Position numbers and translations under genes: made by a program | From: Paragonimus westermani | Lineage: Eukaryota; Platyhelminthes; Trematoda; Plagiorchiida; Troglotrematidae | Direction: 5' to 3' | DNA length: 64,000 nt | NCBI GenBank assembly: GCA_008508345.1 | Contig: QNGE01003050.1 | Coordinates: 16,397-80,396, forward strand | The notes under the pieces: generated by a model | Seen by the model: only the letters and a program-made list of their open reading frames with translations | Databases searched by the model: none | Told to the model about the DNA's origin: nothing | Shown here: positions 38,101 through 50,900 of the stretch, one piece after another | How the letters are laid out: each line of letters begins with the position of its first letter | Position numbering within the stretch: the stretch's first letter is position 1

Positions 38101-39016
38101 ACACTTAGATAGTAACATGTAACGAACAAAACTACAGAACCGTGAATCGGTTGTCAAACGTGCCTGTATAAACAGGCCGTACAAGGACAATATATCTAAT
38201 GTATTGCTGACCAGAACGCTTGACATGACCGCGATAGCTATCTTTTCCGCTGCATAATTGTGGCTGTCACTCACCCGTAAGACAATTGTGTAACATCACC
38301 TCAACGATTCAGTGCATGCTAGTACTAACACTTTGCATTTACCCGTATTCATGTTTCTGTGGAACAGGTTGCACTAGTCACAAAACCCAGCTCCATCTTG
38401 CCGGAACGAAGTATCTTCAGCACAATATTGGACCACCTAGTCTACTCGGGTTACACGGTCAGTGTGGGTGTAACATTAAAGCAATTTATCGGGCCAAGTA
38501 TGTTCACACCTAAAGTGTGATTTTCCATACCCTGGTCTTTGCAAAGGCAATCTTAACTCGACTGTTAATCCACAGTCTGTGCCCGCAGAAGTCAGTTGTT
38601 CATGCATTGACTTTGCTGTGGTCTTCTGTCGTTGGAGCAGCTGAAACGGCACCACAGTAGACGAATCCACAGCCCATTAAACTGTTTTTTCGTTAACTTG
38701 TATTGTGTATTTTTGTATTAAGCTGAAATAAGAAATAATCAAAAAGTCTTGTTCACTGCGGAAATTAAGGTCATAAAATCTGCGGTGAATACCAACCATT
38801 TAAAATTAACTATGGTCAAATATTATCGTGTTGCCGTGGCGATGAAGCTTATGTTGTCCTGTCGTTTTAGCTTACAGATACACTTGAACCGAAGAAGCCC
38901 ATCGAAAGCCTTTTGAATTTGAGCTAATACTTGTGAAAATGTATTCAAAGTTAGTGTGGCAAAATTCAATTCAGTTTAATATAGGGACTTTCTTGAAATG
39001 TCAGTAACTTTTGCAG
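38101..39016. other. No supported gene
   Basis: If the RT at 37.6 kb once had an endonuclease, it should lie here, but no GIY-YIG motif is readable. Short open frames only. Confidence 0.35.
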
Positions 39017-39255
39017 CCGATAAGTTGACACCTACATCAGACTTTGAAATACTATCACAAATTTTTGGAAAATTTAAAGTAGTGTATCCAAGGTCATATT
39101 TATTTGTATTTTTTTCTACCAACACTCTCTTGCTAATGGTGTTTTTTCTCTTTCCTCTTCAGTCCGAAAATAACGGTGCTACATCCATGGAAATAAATTT
39201 GTCACAGTTCTCCACAGACTCATCCTTCATTAGTTCACCATCTCATAAACAGTGA
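39017..39255 (+). CDS. Possible last two exons of an unknown gene
   Basis: An acceptor (TAACTTTTGCAG, ending 39016) opens a 62-bp exon to 39078. A GTAGTG donor and an 84-bp intron follow, ending in a strong pyrimidine-rich acceptor TTTCCTCTTCAG (39162). The last exon, 39163-39255, reads SENNGATSMEINLSQFST and ends at TGA. The frame is continuous with or without the intron, so the splice is not required. The product is unrecognised and the C-terminus is serine-rich. The acceptor at 39162 is the best single piece of evidence. Confidence 0.3.
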
Positions 39256-41339
39256 ATGATTCATCGAGACTCTGTGTGGTTAGTTGGTTTCGTTGGTTTA
39301 TCTTTTTTGACAGTACCTGGTAGGAATGAAGCTTTAGTTCACATGTTTCTCTTGTTTGGTACAATGAACAAACTTGACCATCACGTCAAGGTAACAGAAC
39401 AGGATAGAACTTGTAAGAGCTGTCAACAAAAGATATTCATTGTGTGGTCTCAAGCATACGATGGACATTTCTAGGTACACTTCCAATATTTAGTTTGTGT
39501 TCGTTGGCCATTTCTTCAGTAACTTGAGTTGGTTAAACTAGGTTTGCATCAAGGTTGGCACGTGAACCATAGTTCCGAGAGTACAAAAGCTTCCCACCTG
39601 CAGTACAACCGGTACTGCGTTCGCATTATGGTGACTGTAGGTGACTTATCTTTTCTTGTACTAAGGAGAACGGACTTGTTATTACACAACCCCATCACGC
39701 TTTCGACCACACTTAGACTTGATGAACCTAACTGAGAGCTACGTGGACACATTTGCTGTTGTTTTCAGAAATTACTTACACTCATGCAAATACCTAGTTT
39801 GAAGATAAGTTTCTGTTGTCATTGGTTCGGAAGCATAAAATCACTAGTGAGTTTTCAACTTCAAGTTGTTCAGAATAAATTATGACGGTTAAATCGGACT
39901 ACAAAACTCTTCTCTGAAGTTCAGTCATTCTAAGCGCGTGCGGAGTCTTCCTGGAGGTTTCTGAGGATCGGCTACGCCTAACAATCAAGTTATTGGACCA
40001 AAATGATCAGCTGTTTCCTGAAAATGTTTAATTCACCGACTCATACCATCAGAGCTACATTCGTATGCATATACGGATAACATGAGCTGTCACCGTTGCT
40101 CACTTTATAAATGTGTACACCAGTAACAAATATGACCTCGTTCGGTAAAATATTAGTTTGTTGGTAGAGAACATGATAAGGTATCGATCGCTTTGTAGCC
40201 AGTTACTTTCTACAAACGATATGCGTTGACAGATTCAACTAAAGAAAGAGCATTACATTCGTGACGTCCAATGTACTCTGTTTTATTCTCTCGTCGTGAT
40301 GCAAATAATATAAGCTTTACACGAACGTTTACTGACCAGAAATCTCGAAAAGCGGACTAAAAATATGTACTTCTACTTAACATTCATCGTTTCACGCCGA
40401 AATCCACCTTTTTCTATCAGAAACACCACTGCAACAAGTAAAACATTGGAACCAACATGGGAACCAAAAAATAAGTCGTACCGTTGATTTTTTTAACTGA
40501 ATGAGAGTAACAATTACTACCAGGTGATTAGTCGATCTTTCTTCTTCATTGGAACTCAGTAAAAGATAATTACATGGGAATTCAATTTCGCTAGTCACTG
40601 TAATAACAATACTGTGCCAGTTGAGACGAACGCACGGTCCGAAGACAGAAGAGCAGGTGAGGTTTCAGAGCTAGCATTTAGTTCGGTATGCAGTTGTATT
40701 TTGTGGAGTGAAAAATTTTTATACTCTGAGATGTTGGTCGAAACTTATATGACTGTTAAATTAATGCGAGAAATCGCTCTAATTCCACCCGCTATGTTGA
40801 TGTTAGGTTACAGGATGATTGTGATTATCAGCGGAGACTTTTCTCACACAACCACTGATGTTAGAAAATCACGTACAGCACAAATCTCCTATGTTAAATT
40901 GAACAACCCAGTAACCACTGGGGTTGAGATAATTTCGTGAGCACACGGCAACGGGTGATTTTAAAGGGCGGTAAGTGGACTTGAAATTTTTGTAGTATGG
41001 TTATTCCTCTTTCGAAATGCTACCTTTTGGTTGAATGGACAAGATCAACCCTACCGGTTGATTTACACTTTCGGCCAACACGAATATGGTGCGTAAAACA
41101 CATTTGCCAATTTCCAATATTATCTCATCAGAAGTATTGTTTGGGACATCTTTGCCTGTGTCGAAACAAACAAGTTTGAGGTAAACAAACAGTGAGTGAA
41201 GCTTGGTAAATAAAGGTGTGACCCTTTGAACGATGTTTTCCGTTCCGAATCATGTTTCGCCAAACATTATCTAACGAATACGGTTTAAACTATTCACTTC
41301 CCTATCTAGTTCATTTAAAGGGCAAGGAAATATGTATTG
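39256..41339. other. No supported gene
   Basis: Open frames of 60-108 codons (the largest at 40614-40940, plus) show no domain. No repeat was recognised before the PLE arm at 41340. Confidence 0.35.
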
Positions 41340-41523
41340 TAAGATGTGAACGTTTTGTTTATTCTCAAAGGTCGGTTAAATAAAGCATCCAGTTTTATAG
41401 GTTCAGCACATAGTGGTGCAAAACGAACCGAACGAACGTTATATGGGCGTAATCAAGGTGGAGTGAACAGTTTCAGTGCCATGGCAATGAGGCGGATTGC
41501 GTCGGCGTCTATTGTCAACAGAA
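41340..41523 (-). repeat. Inverted pLTR arm, left
   Basis: This is the reverse complement of 42710-42897. About 137 bp of the arm (from AGACGCCGACGCAATCCG to CTTTATTTAACC, minus-strand reading) differ from the right arm at a single C/T site. The outermost 33 bases carry eight differences. Confidence 0.9.
41353..41371 (-). ncRNA. Hammerhead-like core in pLTR (copy 2)
   Basis: The minus strand reads CCTTTGAGAATAAACAAAA: a damaged CTGATGA box, 8 bases beginning G and ending C, and a damaged GAAA box. It is recognisable only by alignment with the other pLTR copies and should be inactive. Confidence 0.35.
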
Positions 41524-42709
41524 GGTGGGTTGAGGCGCTTCGGGAAACCCCAATAGTTTGGAGTTACTTTTGTCTAATTAGACCATAAATGAGGCGCCAG
41601 TGTCAACCACATGACCTGTCGTGGTGAAGTGTTTCCCGGCTGGAGGCGCAAGATTTCTGTTGCAGTTTTGGACTGGTGGTCCGCGTCGAGTCATTGCCCG
41701 TTCTGAGCACTCGGGTATGTACTCCAACCTGCACTGTAGCAGACTTCAGTCTTTCCTATCAATGCATACTTCAGCGCAACCGTAGGTGAACTTGTGAAGA
41801 CATGAGGCAGTATTCCGAAGAATAACGGAGAGCGTACTACAGACCAATCCTGAGGATATAAGGTAACAAACACAGTTCCGCCGCACGATGAGTACCCCCG
41901 ATTGCAGGGTTCAGCTTTCGCCGTAACTCGCCAGTGTCGTTGTCTCCTGTGTAAGCAGGTTTAATAAAGCCTCACTCTTCAGGGCTAATTGCGAATGGCA
42001 GCCGGCCATTCGCTTCTTAATATAACTTGAAGGAAATTTAGCTGGATGTTTTTCCACAAGCAGAACATTAGTTAAGAGCTTCTCTTTAGACTTTAGGTGG
42101 TCGGTCTCGAACAATTTCCTCTTTCGATGAAGAAGCGTTTGCAATAACTCATGCTCGAAAACCGAGGGGACAAATTAAGAAAATCGTACGTAATTTCTGT
42201 TCCATGTAGCCATTCGAAAAGCCGACCGGAACTGCCTAGATAATTAGAAATAAGGATAACTGAAAACTGTAGTGAGTTATCTAACTGTTGTTCATGAGTG
42301 ACAGGGATTTTGGGGGATGGAATTAAAGCAGTGTAAAAGAATTTCAAAGTAATCACATTCAGAGAGTAGCAAAATGTCATACCGTACAATCAGCTACTAC
42401 ATCGTCAGCCACTCCAGAAAAATATTAACCATTGTTGGGTCCAACGGACTACCCCGTAGTACACTATCAAATTGCTTATGAGTCCATCAACTGAAATGAA
42501 CCGGATAGTTGCCGTACGCATGGAAATTGATTCGTAACAGCCAATAGATAAAGGAACTTAATGATTCGAAATAAAGTTACGCAAATATACGGTTTCATAT
42601 AATGAGACTTATGTGAATGATGATCGACCATCAACTGAGCAAATCTGCCAGGTATAAAACTCCCGAATTTTTGTCAAAATAGTAGGTAAGTCAGGGCGTC
42701 GCGCATGCG

Positions 42710-42897
42710 CTCTCTGTTGACTGAAGACGCCGACGCAATCCGTCTCATTGCCATGGCACTGAAACTGTTCACTCCACCTTGATTACGCCCATATAACGTT
42801 CGTTCGGTTCGTTTTGCACCACTATGTGCTGAACCTATAAAACTGGATGCTTTATTTAACCCACCGTTGAGATTAATCGAAACTTTCGCATCTCACT
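42710..42897 (+). repeat. Inverted pLTR arm, right
   Basis: It carries the landmarks found in other copies of the window: CCATGGCACTGAAACTG, ACCTATAAAACTGGATGC and the hammerhead-like block. Beyond about 42861 it diverges from the left arm. Confidence 0.9.
42864..42882 (+). ncRNA. Hammerhead-like core in pLTR (copy 3)
   Basis: CCGTTGAGATTAATCGAAA: two changes from CTGATGA, an intact GAAA, and an 8-base spacer GATTAATC that could form a 2-3 bp stem II (GAT/ATC). It is probably inactive because of the first box. Confidence 0.45.
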
Positions 42898-45232
42898 ATG
42901 TATGTTCTACTAGAGTCCTAATGATGATATAAGGCAACATAATTCTACTAAAACTTGCAAATTCAGGATTGCTAACAAAGCTGCGTAAGACAGTTGGACG
43001 GTCATAGTAATGAAGTTCAACGAAGGCTCATTTTTATGTATCCAATTAACCGGATATGGGGTGGATTTTAACAAAATATCAGCACCGTCAAACAAAAACA
43101 AGAGTAGAAGTTGGGAAAGATTGAAACCATTTTCAGATAATTCCAAATTTGCATTTAACACTTAGACAAACAGTTTTTAGTCATTTTATAATCAACTGAA
43201 CTTAGAACAGCAAATCGGTTCATTGTACCGAATAAATTGTGTTTATACGAACTTAATGAAATGTTTCCCTTTGGTCTGCATTACCGAACCTCTGTAACCA
43301 AGAAAGCAAGAACGGCTGACTTTTCAAACATTTGAAAAATGTTCTTTAGCATTTAGTCAATACGTCAGTAATTGTAGGTTTACAATTTACACAACTAATT
43401 CAGAAATGTTTTAGCTGCTAATGTGCTTCTTGACGGTCTAGCTATGTCCTCGCCAAGACCTACAATGTTACGAGAATGATAACCTCATTTAGGAGCCAGT
43501 CAGTATGGTTGTCACAGTTCAAAGGTCGTCTTAATTTTCTCCGTCATTCTGTATTTGCTGTCCCACCTGCTTTTGATAAACCGATTACGCCAAGAAAACC
43601 ACTCGGATCCGTGAGCACCCTTCGGAATGGCTACGTAATAGTATAATGAAACCAACCTAAAGTATTAAGAGAACGCTTCTGATTCACACGGTCATCAAAT
43701 CACACCTGACATTGCACTCAAAATTATTTTCGAAGTGTCCCACTTCCATTCCGGAGTTAGCTGGGCAAGACTGTTTTCGACGACTGTGACGGTCGCTATC
43801 AAACTCTGCATCATCCAACCGTGCGCCCAAAAGAAATTCATACAGATTCCACACCTCCTGTGGCCAACCATGTGCAAACCGTCTGAATTTCAGTTGCCCA
43901 CTAACCCGATTAACACGTTATCACTCACCTGTCACAGGATTTATGCAAACACAAAGCACTCACACACGCACACCACCATTCGGGGAGACAGTCATCCACA
44001 GTTTCCATGACTGTTACCATTGCGCATAACCATATTCTTGTTTTATATAAATAAGTCCAGTGAATCTCTCATAGTTGTATATATCTGATGTGATATATCG
44101 AAAACGGCTGTTTGCAACCTTGACTTTTATAAATACTCTGAATATAGTGAATAAACTGGAGCAATCGAAAGGTTCAAGATAGATCGTATACAGCTAAGAG
44201 TGTATGAGATACAGTTGGATCGAACGACTGAAAATGTGTGAATTTGTAATGTACAGCAAGGAACATCTACGAAGTCCGTCAGTATTACTGATAAGCAAGT
44301 TCTGTATGCATGTTTATTCTTCATATTTTCGGTGCGACAGTGGTTTTCCCTCTACATGCTGGGTCCTTAACGTTGATCAAAATAAATGCGTTTGCACTTC
44401 AAGTGTGTTTATTTCACTATGGTGGATTTTTGTGTGAACAAAGTGTTGGCGCGGTAGTAGGCAGAATTTCGAATAGCACGTTAGTGAGCATCTGAACGGT
44501 ATAGAGGAGACACGATGGATGCAGTTTACTACATATGGTAACTAGCTTTTGTTAATCTGTTCATGGTGGACTCACAAGTGAACACTACTGGTGCAAAAAG
44601 TACATTAAGCTAACTTCACAAAATGTCCTCAGTGAATTCTGAGCTTAATCTGGATGGTTGGCCATCAACGTATTGCCTAATGACCAATCGTACAATTCTG
44701 TTCAACTTTAAGTCTGTTGAAAATTTGTGCAACTGATTTATATTCGTTTTTCGAGTTCTTTGTTACTGTTAAACACAACTGCCCTAAAGTGAATACGTTA
44801 AGGCAACACGTTTGGGATGTCTTCACTTCTGAAAATGCAGGTAAAATGTTTTAACTGAAAGACTGCGGTCTTATCTCCACACGCGGATTCAAACGCATGG
44901 TAAAGTGATTTAGTTTGTTGCGAACAAGAGTGGACTAGGTTAAACTGTTAACCGAGAAAATTCGTTTCCTCAGAATTGTACTGCTCTTGTAGCTAATGGT
45001 TAATCTGATGTATTTCGAAGCACTTCAATCACGAAGTAATATGAACGCTATAAGTATGATCCTCCAAAATGACTAATAGGTCATACATAGTATAAAGGTT
45101 GGACATACCAACTTGTTCCAAGAACGACGACGAGAAGTCGAAACCACTGGTATTCTTCTGTGTTGTCTACCTTGTTTGTCGAATTCGAAATTGGTTTTGT
45201 TCGGCAATCGATTATTCTTCTCTGACTGTCAG
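42898..45232. other. No supported gene
   Basis: A moderately GC-rich segment at 43700-44010 is open on both strands (91 codons plus, 60 codons minus) but not recognised. The remainder is AT-rich. Confidence 0.35.
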
Positions 45233-45370
45233 AAATGCGCGAGATGTACACTTTGTTGTATGGACAAAAAACTTCCTGAGAATGAGAAAAACGTTATCCT
45301 ACTTCCTGTGCTTGAAACTTTGGATGGGACTGTCATGTGCATTCAAAGAAATGTTAAATGTTTCCTCTAA
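45233..45370 (+). CDS. Unrecognised Cys-containing open segment, possible exon
   Basis: A good acceptor (TTCTTCTCTGACTGTCAG, ending 45232) opens a frame KCARCTLCCMDKKLPENEKN that stops at 45370. A longer open frame on the same strand in another phase covers it. Four cysteines in nine residues are notable, but no zinc-binding family is recognised. Chance is quite possible. Confidence 0.2.
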   Translation, partial: KCARCTLCCMDKKLPENEKNVILLPVLETLDGTVMCIQRNVKCFL

Positions 45371-46789
45371 TCCACACACAGTGCTTCAAAAACTCTTGCA
45401 AAGTTGATTGTAAATTGCACTTGACCAAAAACTAATTCTTGTTCAACTTCTAGGGGTTTAGCTGTGGTTTCGTGTAACAGCTATTTTTGTTGGACGTCAA
45501 TGACAAAGTTTAATTTTATGAAAGTCGTCGTAGTGGTTGCTAGGACACAGCAATGTTTCATTAATGCGACGTATGCGAAATTCACAAGCGGTTGGTTTCG
45601 AAACAAAATCGAATAGTACAGTTTTTTAACCTCCCGGTTAGAAGATTGGGCATTCCGAGTGCACCGAAATTGCAGTACTTAGTTACATGGCATTGGTACT
45701 GAAACCTTATAATCTCACTCGTGGATACACTGTATTATTCTCATGCAAGCATTTTAAAAAGTTACATACTGTACAATGAAGCTATAAAAATTATTCAATA
45801 TCTAACAAGTATTCCAACTGTCGTATACAGTAGAATGAATTGCGTTCGAAATAAGCAAACTGAGACCACTACACATCATGTGACTGGGGGGTTGCTAAAC
45901 CCTTTCCAATGGTTGTAAATTAATGGATATTTTACGAGACCACACCATACGTAGACCGCATACACCCCCAATAAAAACAATCGGAAAAAATGAAATGAGG
46001 AGATAGTGCATTTGAATAGGCACCCTACTACGTGATTTGAGGCTAGCCGAGGATATACTGCTGTCATGATGGTGGGTGCCACGAAACTAAGTGGCAGATA
46101 ACCAGTCACCAAACGTATAGGGCGAGATGGTACTTGAAACAGAGTACTCCAAACATCTTAGACCTCAGTCTGTAACGGCTAGCTGAGTTGGAAGAATTGT
46201 TTAGGCTAAGTTATGTGCTGATGAGATACACTGTGTGGAAGATCCCGAGGGATTTCTGTTTATCTGTTCGTGAGAGCTTTGTCACATATGAACACTTCAG
46301 AAAAGTGCCTACCTTTGATCCAAACGTGGTGACCCTAGCAAAGTTAACTGACACCAAATGTCACTAGGAGCTTTTAGGGGATCAGAATAAGCGTTTCTTT
46401 TGATCCTGTCCACCGGTGTGGTACAGAACATATTGAAAGATTGTTTCTAGACAGATTAAGGTAGACCACAAACAAGCATGAACAAATCATACTTCTACCA
46501 AGGGAGAATCTGGCGGTATGGACAATATGGTGAGAAAACCCTGTCCAGGACAGAGAAGCAAGTTGTATGTCACTGCTGGCTGTAGAAGGAACTAATATGG
46601 CCCTTCCCAAGTGTGCCTTGCGTAAGTTCTCGGTTAGACCTATTTGGCAGACAACCTGTTACGATCTTAGTGGTATTTAAAACCTATTGTTAGCCAGCTG
46701 ACTGCTCTGGATGAATGACATCAATAGATGTTAACGCTTCGATTGTTGCCCACATTAATTGGCGTTGAACACCAGAATATATATATGTA
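45371..46789. other. No supported gene
   Basis: Short open frames on both strands, less AT-rich between 45.9 and 46.7 kb. An AT dinucleotide-rich run (46777-46793) borders the solo LTR. Confidence 0.35.
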
Positions 46790-46793
46790 TATA

Positions 46794-47323
46794 TGTGGTG
46801 GATTGTCAGGTCGGAGGTGCGAGTTTTCGAACGCTCGGCCGAAGACCTCAACGCGGGCGGGAGTTACGTTCAAAAGGCTGCTGCGAACGATTCAAGAACA
46901 ACGTGCGCGACCGGATACGTCATCGCTCGACTGGATCGGACCAACGGGCGAGGCAGGGCATGTGAAATACGACAGATGGCCAGATCGGAGGCGTGGTTTT
47001 TCCAACATTTAGAGGAACATCTCGGCACGATGTTGGAATACGGTCTGGGTCAACATTGGGTGGATGGCAGACAGCACGAGCAGCCGGACGAGCCATCGCA
47101 CAACAAAACCGGACAAACAGACGAGGAATGGCAGGCAGAAAAACTCCCGATAGAAGGCGCCGATCACACACGTAAACCGGTTAGAAGTGCACACGACGTG
47201 AGAACGGAAACCAGGGGGTGTTGCGGGTTGGAATTTTGACTCATAAACGAGATAGCGCGCGTTGCATGTGACTAGCGATTTGGACAATAAAGATTGTGCT
47301 TTATTGGACGCCTTCTCTCTACA
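46794..47323 (+). mobile_element. Solo LTR of an LTR retrotransposon
   Basis: A 530-bp, distinctly GC-rich island begins TGTGGTGGATTG and ends CTCTCTACA. It is flanked on both sides by TATA (46790-46793 and 47324-47327), consistent with a 4-bp target duplication, although the flank is itself AT-repeat. AATAAA at 47286-47291 sits in the stem of a perfect 8-bp hairpin (CAATAAAG...CTTTATTG, 47285-47306), as in the R region of LTRs. No primer-binding site, polypurine tract or gag-pol adjoins it, so it looks like a recombination product of a full element. Open frames inside it (the longest 148 codons) are attributed to high GC. The superfamily (Gypsy or Bel-Pao) cannot be told. Confidence 0.6.
47285..47306 (+). 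promoter_or_regulatory. Poly(A) signal in an 8-bp hairpin
   Basis: CAATAAAG, loop ATTGTG, CTTTATTG: a perfect inverted repeat enclosing AATAAA, 32 bases before the LTR end's CTACA. Confidence 0.6.
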
Positions 47324-47712
47324 TATATGATAACTGGCTAGCAGTAACATTGAAAACGGTCAACCATTTGGCTTTAGTTGAAAGAAGGTTCGTTAGTAAT
47401 TTGAAGGTAGGCAAAATGCTTACACACAAAAAGTTGCACAAACAGAACTGTTTAGTAATGCTGTGTGAGTTCTGATGAGCACCTGTGAGTTCTGGTGCAC
47501 GGGTCTTGATTAGTTTGGTCTGTGTGTATTTAAGTTCCGTGATGTATTTATGTAGCAATAGAATTTGTTGTTTGTTTTGGGATATTTTTTTCTATCAAAA
47601 TTTTGTTGTCAGCCACACTGTCCGCGTGAATTTTCGTACGTCCACTAGGAATATTTTTCACTTTAACACATAATCATTAGTGTTCACAATAACTGACGGG
47701 ACCTTTGTCTAG

Positions 47713-47911
47713 GGCGAAATACAAACTTCTAAAGGATTCGACCGACTATAGCTACAAGCACGTTTTGAGAACGTATGGCCAACTGAAAAACTCATCACTT
47801 AATTCGCATAAAAACCGAGAATATCTTTGGGTGAAGCTTTTCTTGACATCAACAATGTATCAGCGACGATGTTTACACTCCGAACTTGATAATGCTCTCA
47901 AGCAACAATGA
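47713..47911 (+). CDS. Possible terminal exon, unrecognised
   Basis: After CCTTTGTCTAG (ending 47712) the frame reads AKYKLLKDSTDYSYKHVLR and stays open to a stop at 47911, ending DNALKQQ. Composition is rich in Lys, Leu, Ser and Tyr and looks helical. The acceptor's pyrimidine tract is weak and no partner exon was found. No domain is recognised. Confidence 0.25.
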
Positions 47912-50900
47912 AAGATGTAGCTTTCTTTCAGCCAGATAAATGTTTCCGTACGGTTATTATTAGTGGGGCTGTTTATGAGTCCACGAGGAAGCACGAAATG
48001 TTCACGCAGACATTGAGGTTGACAGCAGTGTTTTGGTAGAAAAACAAATCTCAAGAATGCAAAATATTATACTGCGTGACAGACGAGTGCACTAATAGTC
48101 GGGACCAGAACTGGGAAAGTATATATTACTGACTTCTGTCTTCCATCTTATGACAAAACGCTTTGTTATTAATAATCATTTCGGTAACACTGACCAGTTA
48201 ATATGTAAAGCTAAATGTGGTGAACAGTGTCCTCATCAGTATGAAGTGCAACTATGTCAGGCACCGATTCTGGAACGTAGGTGCACGTGACGTACATTAA
48301 AATACGTACTGTAACTTTTTATTCTGTGGGGGGGCTTTATAAACTTGTTGTGTTTGCGAACAGTGTTAACTAACAAAATCGAAGTTGCTGGAAAAAATCA
48401 TTTCTAAAATTTCACTGCAGGAATGCACAACTATGGAAACGTTGACAGCCAGTCTACAAACCTGCTCAATGTGCTAATCGCTATAATGGTTTAGCAAGCA
48501 AATTAAATGTTTCCTCTTTGTTTCTACGTGAAATCAGGTGGTTTGCACATCATTCACTTTGCATGTTGTTTAACAACATGTAATAAAAGCTTTCCCAAGT
48601 TACATTTACAAAGCATGAAGACTGGAAGTTCTTTACTAAAACATGATATATTCTATTCAAAAATAGACACTGTCACAGCGTTAACTTTAACCAACACGGG
48701 CTTTAGCTTCATACCAAGCTTGGGTAAAATTAATTAAGGCACCGGCGTAACTAAATGGTTTCAAATTCAAGAACTTTCTGAAAGTTTGGCTTGCTATCTT
48801 GTGTGCAAATTTGGTAAAAATCGCACTCTCGCCAAGTAAAAAATACAAAGCTATGGATATGATTGTATATAAAATATGATGTGTTTACCGACCCTAAAAA
48901 ACCGTGAGATTGTTGTTTGGTCCCGCTTTCTCTCATTATTACGGTGCAAACTGAAGAAAAATGTCATATATCTGGTTAACGCAAAAACCTACAGGAGAAC
49001 AGCTCTAGAAAGAGCGCAGCTTTGGTTCCACATTTGAAAAGAAGGATGGATGCAAATAAGGCAAGTAGTTTTTGATTAAACATTCTGGGTTTTTTGGGTG
49101 GACAATGTGTAGGCGGATTCATGGTGAGTTGTTTAACCAAGATAATGATAACCCTTACTATCACGGGAGTACAATAATGTGAGTTATCCAATGTATGCTA
49201 ATAAGTGTTTTAGGAAGCGAATTATGTCACAGATTCAATATAATGAGCTGTATGAATAAAGCGAAGTGCCGGCAGCTGGCAAAGCCATAAATAAGCTTGT
49301 ATTAGGAAGGATCGTGCCATTTAAATTTGATATGTATCTCCAGTGAGGATGAAACTCCTCAAATTAACCTCAATAGTTACGATGACAAGAGTACCCTCTT
49401 TTGACAGAAGAGGTACCTCATATTTTACACGCAGTTAATTGCTTTCTTGCAATCAAGCAGTGCGAATATTTCAAAGGTTTCGTTGTTAGAAGCACCGTGA
49501 ACAAAAACTGACACAGGAAGACATTAACAGAGAGGATTGTACACAAGGTAAGAAAAATGTTGGTTTCCTTCAGCTGGGCCACAATTCTAACACAATGGAT
49601 ACTATTGAATGCTTTCTAACACTGCTGATATGAATCTGATCAAAAACGCCTTCTGAATTTCGATATATTTAAGGGATATTCAGTAAAACAAGTCAAACCG
49701 ATACAAAAACTTCACAAAAGCAACGTCCGAAGGTTGTTGAAAGGCCAATAGTAAAAAAAGATTTTACTCATATTGCTGATGGTGTAAGAACATGTTACAC
49801 ACTACTGATCTAAGATTCATTGTATCCAGAGCGCATTTGAATGAAAAATATGTGAATGTAAAAATGTCCGGCGAGTGTTGAGACGGCACATTGCTTAGCT
49901 GCATTTGAAGGTAGTGATGTTTTCCTCATTTTATACCAGACAGTAAAACGATGCAATCTTAGTGTTGCAAAAACAAAAATCGTTTTTTTAGGAAGTCCGT
50001 CATCGGAGGTATCACAACAAAGTTTGGCAAGACGTTGTTTGTAAAAAGGCAACCTGAGGGTATTTAGCTCGAACTGTAACATAGACAAGGTTCGATCTCC
50101 GAAAAACAAAACACTTGTAAACCATTCTTTTTAAATGAAATGGCTAACGCTTTTTTCTATATGCTTGAGCAATATCCATTTTTTTACTGAATACTACTTT
50201 GACAAAATACCATTATCAAAAGATCAATGAAAAACGAAATACGGCTTTGTCTATAAAATGTTTGATCAATCTACTGCCGCAAATTTATACCCAATAAAGA
50301 CTTCTGAGAGATTGTGCAGAAATTGCTTTAGAAACGTACAACATTTCTGGTCTTTTGAGATGTACTGCATGAAATTCATAAATGAAAATATTGGGTTTAC
50401 AAGTGCCGTGTAACTGAAAAGCCCTCCAAACAGTTGATAAATCAAAACCGCTCTTACGTCAGCATGAACCAAGGAATCATTTCAAAGTGGAAGGTAATTT
50501 ACGACCTTAAGATCAAGAAACCTCGAATAAATTCACCAATTTTTCTTGTAGATTATATTTGAGCGCTCTCAGAACAAGGTGCTGATATCACGGGGCGGTT
50601 TCATGTTATTGTAAAATTTGAACAGAAGAAACTAGGAAAAATTAGTGTGCGTTAATCCTCAACCAACAAGAAACTTTAGCCTGAGAGCTAAATCATATAA
50701 TTTGTGCCAGTTCGTTCTGTCAGTACGATAAATTTTAAATTCGAGGCGCATGTTGTGAGCACACCAAGTTACAGTTTTTGTTCAAGGACGAGATGTTTAC
50801 CTTAGAACCTCATTTAAACATTGAATGTCCATCTTCATGTTTTTCTTCAGTAACTTCGTGAACGTTGAGAATATTAGCAACAAACAACACGGATGACAGT

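Larger units (their letters stand above)
41340..42897 (-). mobile_element. Penelope-like element with inverted terminal repeats
   Basis: This is a 1.56-kb PLE copy. The two pLTR arms (41340-41523 and 42710-42897) are inverted relative to each other and flank a minus-strand body. The body reads, in order: an RT motif GSPLDPTMVNIFLEWL (about 42454-42421); palm end THEQQLDNSLQF; post-palm block TLLHRKRKLFETDHLKSKEK with VEKHPAKFPSSYIKKRM; linker WSVVRSPLFFGILPH with ALKYALIGKTE (41873-41691); and endonuclease terminus HFTTTGHVVDTGASFMV (about 41632-41586) with KLLGFPEA. The nuclease end abuts the left arm. The body is broken by many stops and frameshifts and lacks the RT fingers, so it is a 5'-truncated, dead copy. 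PLEs are known to carry pLTRs in direct or inverted orientation. Confidence 0.85.

Noticed and set aside
46793..47239. 148-codon open frame in the GC-rich island
   Set aside because: High GC lowers stop frequency, other frames are open too, and the segment has LTR ends and a poly(A) hairpin.
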